This document shows positions 6,891 to 9,739 of a stretch of DNA of 9,739 nt, one piece after another. The translations under genes were made by a program, and so were the position numbers. The DNA lies in assembly GCA_027456925.1 (NCBI GenBank), contig DAIDTZ010000450.1, positions 1-9,739 of the forward strand, read 5' to 3'. Origin of the DNA: Nitrospirota bacterium (GTDB taxonomy: Bacteria > Nitrospirota > UBA9217). Numbering within the stretch: position 1 is the stretch's first letter; each line of letters starts with the position of its first letter. The notes beneath the pieces are model-generated. The model ran no database searches. It worked only from the letters and a program-made list of their open reading frames with translations, and was not told where the DNA came from.

Positions 6891-7723
6891 AAGGGACCAG
6901 TTTCCTGTTCGCAGTCCTTTTGTCGCTGGGTCTGGTCTTCCCGGCGCCGCTTACCGCATCGGGGGCCGATGCAGAGTTCAGGCAGCGGATATCGTCGAAC
7001 GACGACGTCGTTCAGTCGGACATTGCCGAGGAAGTCAGGTTCGGCCGCGAGGTGGCTGCGCGGGTCATCGCCCGCTACGGTCTTTACGATGACCCTCGTT
7101 TGATGAAGTATGTGAACCTGGTCGGCCAGGTGCTTGCCAGGAGCACGAACCGTCCGGAGATCGAATTTCATTTCGCCGTTCTGAACACCGACGAGATCAA
7201 CGGTTATTCGGCGCCCGGCGGCTACATCTTCGTGACGCGCGGCGCGATTGCCCAGATGAAGGATGAATCCGAACTTGCCGGAGTGCTCGCCCATGAACTC
7301 GGGCACGTCGTAGAGAAACAGGTGGTCAAGGAACTGAATATCCGCAGCGCCGATCAATCGCCTGAAGCCGGCCTCGCCATGCTTATCGGCGGCAGTACAG
7401 AAGCGGGCCGCGCGGCCTTTTCCCAGGCAGTGGACCATGCTTTAGACATGCTGTTCAAGAACGGCTATAAACGGGAAGACGAGGCGCAAGCCGACCGCGA
7501 CGCGGTACTGTTCTGCGCACTGGCGGGTTACGATCCCAACGGTCTGGTTCGCTATTTTGAGCGGATCGCTCCGTTGAAGGGCAAACAGACCGAAGTGCTT
7601 GATAGGACCCACCCGTCATTTGAAGACAGGATCGCCTGGCTCAAGGCAACCATCAGCCAGGAGGGGATCGACACCGGCAATTACAGGACATATAAAGAGC
7701 GGTTTGCCGACAGCGCCAGATAA
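6887..7723 (+). CDS. M48 family zinc metalloprotease, periplasmic (BepA/LoiP-like catalytic domain)
   Basis: This is a zinc endopeptidase of 278 aa, probably involved in periplasmic or outer-membrane protein quality control. The signal peptide covers about 1-27 (hydrophobic core 5-24, cleavage near ASGADA). There is no lipobox Cys, so the product should be soluble in the periplasm, unlike lipoprotein members such as LoiP. The catalytic domain covers about 45-255: NGYSAPGGYIFVTRGAI (105-121) in front of the active site, zinc ligands His136 and His140 with general base Glu137 in LAHELGHVVE, the third ligand Glu199 with Asp203 in EDEAQADRDA, and THPSFEDRIAWL (241-252) near the end. No TPR domain follows, so it lacks the C-terminal half of BepA (YfgC). 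The start ATG 6887 overlaps the SH3b stop and has GGAGGGGG upstream. No separate promoter is seen, so it depends on the upstream gene. Confidence 0.92.
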   Translation: MKGTSFLFAVLLSLGLVFPAPLTASGADAEFRQRISSNDDVVQSDIAEEVRFGREVAARVIARYGLYDDPRLMKYVNLVGQVLARSTNRPEIEFHFAVLNTDEINGYSAPGGYIFVTRGAIAQMKDESELAGVLAHELGHVVEKQVVKELNIRSADQSPEAGLAMLIGGSTEAGRAAFSQAVDHALDMLFKNGYKREDEAQADRDAVLFCALAGYDPNGLVRYFERIAPLKGKQTEVLDRTHPSFEDRIAWLKATISQEGIDTGNYRTYKERFADSAR

Positions 7724-7746
7724 AACCCAAATAAGCTGACCGCAGA

Positions 7747-7789
7747 GAGGCTTTTGCAAAGGGCGGTTGATGACTTTTGCAAAAGCCTC
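7747..7789. repeat. Long perfect inverted repeat (stem-loop) after the M48 gene
   Basis: GAGGCTTTTGCAAA (7747-7760) is repeated exactly in inverse at 7776-7789. As RNA the stem extends inward by a G:U and a G:C pair to 16 bp, with an 11-nt loop (7763-7773). Each arm is itself near-palindromic around TTTTGCAAA. There is no T-run after it, and the real terminator lies 39 bases downstream, so this is not a classic terminator. It may be a dispersed REP-like palindrome, an mRNA 3'-end stabiliser, or a protein-binding site. Confidence 0.8.
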
Positions 7790-7827
7790 AGTTCATCCTG
7801 CCTTATCAAAGCCCCCGCCCGGGCCGC

Positions 7828-7871
7828 GCAAGGTCCTTTACGTTTTTTGACCTTGCATTTTTGTTTTTTTT
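7828..7871 (+). terminator. Rho-independent terminator of the SH3b-M48 unit
   Basis: GCAAGGTC (7828-7835) pairs perfectly with GACCTTGC (7849-7856) around a 13-nt loop, and is followed by ATTTTTGTTTTTTTT. The 8-bp stem and long T-run are typical. It ends the transcript about 105 bases after the M48 stop codon, and its 3' arm overlaps the -35 box of the next promoter. Confidence 0.82.
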
Positions 7872-7876
7872 ATAAT
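7847..7876 (+). promoter_or_regulatory. Strong sigma70-type promoter for the OmpP1/FadL-like gene
   Basis: TTGACC (7847-7852, 5 of 6), an 18-bp T-rich spacer and a consensus TATAAT (7871-7876) predict a start near 7883 and a leader of about 84 nt. The -35 box lies at the loop/3'-arm junction of the upstream terminator, and the terminator T-run is the spacer. In the leader I see only a T7 run at 7914-7920 and no riboswitch-like fold. Confidence 0.65.
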
Positions 7877-7966
7877 ATCTTCTAGCATCATTGTGGATTT
7901 GCCTGATTGCGTGTTTTTTTGATCGATCTGAAGCTGCGCGCCGACTCTTACGGCAGGGGGAAGAGC

Positions 7967-9259
7967 ATGTTCAGAAAAATAATCGGTTTTGTTCTAATCG
8001 TATCTGCAATTGTATCATCAGGCGGCGCAGCCGTGGCCGACGATTTTCACTATACCAACCTCCTGGTCGGTGACCGCGCTTCGGGCATGGGCGGCGCTTA
8101 TACGGCGGTGTCCGATGACGCCACCGGGCTCTACTACAATCCAGCCGGCGTCGCCTATACCACGGGCAGGAACATGTCGGCGAGCGTCAACGCCTATTAC
8201 GATAATGAAAAGACGTACAAGAGCGTCATCGGCGGCAACGGTTGGACGAGACGATCTTCATCGCTGTTGCCGAACTACTTCGGCGTGGTCCAGCCCCTTG
8301 GAAAGTTCAAGGTCGGCTTTTCTTACGCCGTGCCCGATTCCATCATGGAAGACCAGAGCCAGACGTTCCATGATCTGAAGCTCTACGACCCAAGCGGACT
8401 CAACAAAAACCAGGATGGCTCCCAGGCAACCATTACCTCCTATATCATCAATTTTAACGATGAGAGCAACGTCTATAACCTGGGCCCGTCGGTCGCCATG
8501 GAACTGAGCGACAATTTTTCAGTTGGCCTCACTCTGTACTACTATCACAAAAAAACGATCCAGATCCTGAACCAGATTATAAAAACGAGCAATGGCGGAT
8601 ATCAGTTGTTAAACGACTATTTGCATTCAGAGCAGTGGGGCTTTCGGCCGATCCTCGGGGTCATGTGGTCGCCGGTGAGCAATGTCTCGGCAGGTCTTAC
8701 CGTGTCAAAGGTTTTCGTAGGGGGGGCCAGCATGACTTCACAAAGTTCCATGCTTCAGAATAACATCATCACGTCAGGCAGTTCCAGCAGCGGTATCGTA
8801 ACTTCTCTTCCGGACGCGCCGCTCAGTTCCTCTTCCAGCCCGAAGTATCCCACCCAGATCGGCGTAGGCGTTGCCTGGTTTCCGACGCAGAGCCTGCTTT
8901 TCAGCGGAGACATCAACTATTATACAAAAGTTGCGGAGCAGAATATGGAGGCGGTTACGAATTTTGCGGTCGGTACGGAATACTACCTTGACAGAAACTG
9001 GGCCCTTCGCGGCGGCCTTTATACGAATTATGCAAATTCGCCGACCGTGAAAACAGGCGGCGTAAATCAGGATGAACATATTGATCTCTACGGCGGTACG
9101 GCGAGCATAAGCCACTTCACACGGAATACCGTGGTGACCTTGGGCGGCGGCATGACCTACGGAACGGGCAAGGCGCAGATTGTCGGAGATACCACGGCAA
9201 TTCAGACCGCCGATTCCAGGGGCTGGATGTTGTTCCTTTCCTCGTCATATTCATACTGA
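7967..9259 (+). CDS. Outer-membrane beta-barrel protein, OMPP1/FadL/TodX-like transport family
   Basis: This is a predicted outer-membrane channel for hydrophobic compounds such as fatty acids or hydrocarbons. The protein is 430 aa. The signal peptide is residues 1-24 (MFRKIIGFVLIV core, cleavage after AAVA). The family N-terminal motif spans about 35-62: GDRASGMGGAYTAVSDD and LYYNPAGVA. The rest alternates aromatic-rich strands with polar loops, including a Ser-rich loop near 265-290, and ends WMLFLSSSYSY with a terminal Tyr, as expected for a BAM-recognised barrel. The length suits the 14-strand FadL fold. The start is ATG 7967 because AGGGGG (7955-7960) sits 6 nt upstream; a TTG at 7907 would add 20 residues before a complete signal peptide. 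The same N-terminal motif also occurs in PorV/UPF0164-type barrels, so substrate and exact subfamily are unsure. Confidence 0.83.
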   Translation: MFRKIIGFVLIVSAIVSSGGAAVADDFHYTNLLVGDRASGMGGAYTAVSDDATGLYYNPAGVAYTTGRNMSASVNAYYDNEKTYKSVIGGNGWTRRSSSLLPNYFGVVQPLGKFKVGFSYAVPDSIMEDQSQTFHDLKLYDPSGLNKNQDGSQATITSYIINFNDESNVYNLGPSVAMELSDNFSVGLTLYYYHKKTIQILNQIIKTSNGGYQLLNDYLHSEQWGFRPILGVMWSPVSNVSAGLTVSKVFVGGASMTSQSSMLQNNIITSGSSSSGIVTSLPDAPLSSSSSPKYPTQIGVGVAWFPTQSLLFSGDINYYTKVAEQNMEAVTNFAVGTEYYLDRNWALRGGLYTNYANSPTVKTGGVNQDEHIDLYGGTASISHFTRNTVVTLGGGMTYGTGKAQIVGDTTAIQTADSRGWMLFLSSSYSY

Positions 9260-9573
9260 TCTTGTTTCTCAGCCATTCAAACCTTCCTTAACTCCGTTCC
9301 TTGTCGCGGGGGCCCGTGCAGGGGAGATTTTCCCGTGCAATGGGTGGTTGTCCACATACCCTTAAAATACCCCATCGAGATCATTTACTTCATCAGAAAA
9401 ACATCGTACTATATTTCATTGAACTGGACTTCTTATGCAGTGCGTCAGAGATATTTTGCTGATAGTAAAGAAGCCATGGACGCAACGGACCTGCCCGGCC
9501 GTAACCAAAACTGTACATATCGGAAACATTCGTTTGTATGCCGTTTTGCAGCAGTATTGGCGTGAATAGTACC
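9260..9573. other. Intergenic region without a convincing gene
   Basis: Short open frames on both strands here (such as 9335-9565 +) have no ribosome site, no recognisable domain and biased composition, so I do not call them. Just after the barrel gene, CCCGTGCA occurs twice (9313-9320 and 9332-9339), and the stretch between can fold as a GGGGA/TTCCC hairpin, but no T-run follows. I see no clear terminator for the barrel gene. Base composition drifts to AT-rich from about 9355. Confidence 0.5.
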
Positions 9574-9602
9574 TTGACAATAAAAGTGACCAAGGTTAAA
9601 CT
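9574..9602 (+). promoter_or_regulatory. Sigma70-type promoter pointing out of the window
   Basis: A perfect TTGACA (9574-9579), a 17-bp spacer and TAAACT (9597-9602, 4 of 6) form a good promoter. ACCTTG (9571-9576) and CAAGGT (9591-9596) are inverted copies that overlap the -35 and abut the -10, so they could be an operator. The start would be near 9609 and the gene would lie beyond the right edge. Confidence 0.45.
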
Positions 9603-9739
9603 TTCCTTATTCTAAAATTTCAAAACAATATTGCAGGAGCGGTAAAAACAACTGGAATGTCCCTGGGTTTAATGATTTTTTTGTCTTAATACTTAAGATT
9701 TACATGGATCACTTTGTTGCGAAGCAACGTATATATATA
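9603..9739. other. AT-rich leader or intergenic tail
   Basis: The tail lacks a gene that can be supported. It has an orphan ribosome-site-like AGGAG (9635-9639) with no start codon at a useful distance, a 10-codon frame from 9657 (MSLGLMIFLS), a CTTAA-TAC-TTAAG palindrome (9685-9697), a GTTGC-GAA-GCAAC hairpin (9716-9728) and an alternating TA run at the edge. An ATG at 9704 stays open to the edge for 12 codons but has no clear ribosome site. Confidence 0.4.

Noticed and set aside
9313..9339. CCCGTGCA direct repeats as a mobile-element target duplication or terminator for the barrel gene
   Set aside because: The copies are only 11 bases apart, with nothing resembling an insertion between them and no T-run after the hairpin.
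9335..9565. 76-codon plus-strand frame after the barrel gene
   Set aside because: No ribosome site, no domain, odd composition; overlapping open frame on the other strand is equally unconvincing.
9704..9739. Start of a new gene (MDHFVAKQRIYI) running off the right edge
   Set aside because: Only 12 codons are visible, with no clear ribosome site and a simple TA run; cannot be supported without more sequence.

Overview
The window looks like a chromosomal segment from a GC-rich diderm (Gram-negative-type) bacterium. Four products carry an N-terminal signal peptide, among them an outer-membrane beta-barrel ending in an aromatic residue, a murein lytic transglycosylase and a periplasmic metalloprotease. 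The style of the response-regulator receiver domain, the CHASE2-cyclase, the NFACT protein and a GAAC-type heptamer repeat in an intergenic gap recall Desulfobacterota (former Deltaproteobacteria) or Nitrospirota. This placement is inference from gene flavour only. There is no rRNA, tRNA, CRISPR array, transposase or phage gene, and gene density is normal, so this is mostly core or housekeeping sequence.

Layout. (a) Positions 2-355 (+) hold the C-terminal receiver domain of a two-component protein cut by the window edge. (b) Positions 480-1823 (-) encode a MltD-type lytic transglycosylase with LysM repeats. It converges on the receiver gene across one bidirectional hairpin terminator at 421-451. 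(c) A divergent promoter region at about 1824-1998 leads into queE (1999-2757, +), the radical-SAM enzyme of 7-deazaguanine (queuosine) synthesis. After 58 bp comes a TTG-started NFACT/RqcH-like gene (2816-4246), so both fall in one probable transcription unit concerned with tRNA and ribosomes. (d) A good sigma70-type promoter at 4287-4315 precedes a CHASE2-sensor class III nucleotide cyclase (4340-6271). (e) After a 130-bp gap with heptamer repeats come a secreted SH3b-domain protein (6402-6890) and an M48 metalloprotease (6887-7723), coupled by a 4-base ATGA overlap. (f) The gap at 7724-7966 contains a long perfect inverted repeat, a rho-independent terminator and a strong promoter whose -35 box lies in the terminator's 3' arm. 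This promoter drives an OMPP1/FadL-like outer-membrane protein (7967-9259). (g) Positions 9260-9739 hold no convincing gene. The sequence becomes AT-rich and carries one good promoter pointing out of the window.

How the genes fit together. The transglycosylase, the SH3b/M48 pair and the OmpP1-like barrel all act in the cell envelope (peptidoglycan turnover, periplasmic protein quality control, outer-membrane transport). The CHASE2-cyclase would sense an extracytoplasmic signal and make cAMP. queE and the NFACT gene serve translation. I see no evidence for a new defence or mobile system. The points most worth checking are the shortened NFACT protein with its active-site Asp-Arg pair intact, the unassigned C-terminal half of the SH3b protein coupled to the M48 protease, the 16-bp stem-loop after the M48 gene, and the promoter/terminator overlap.
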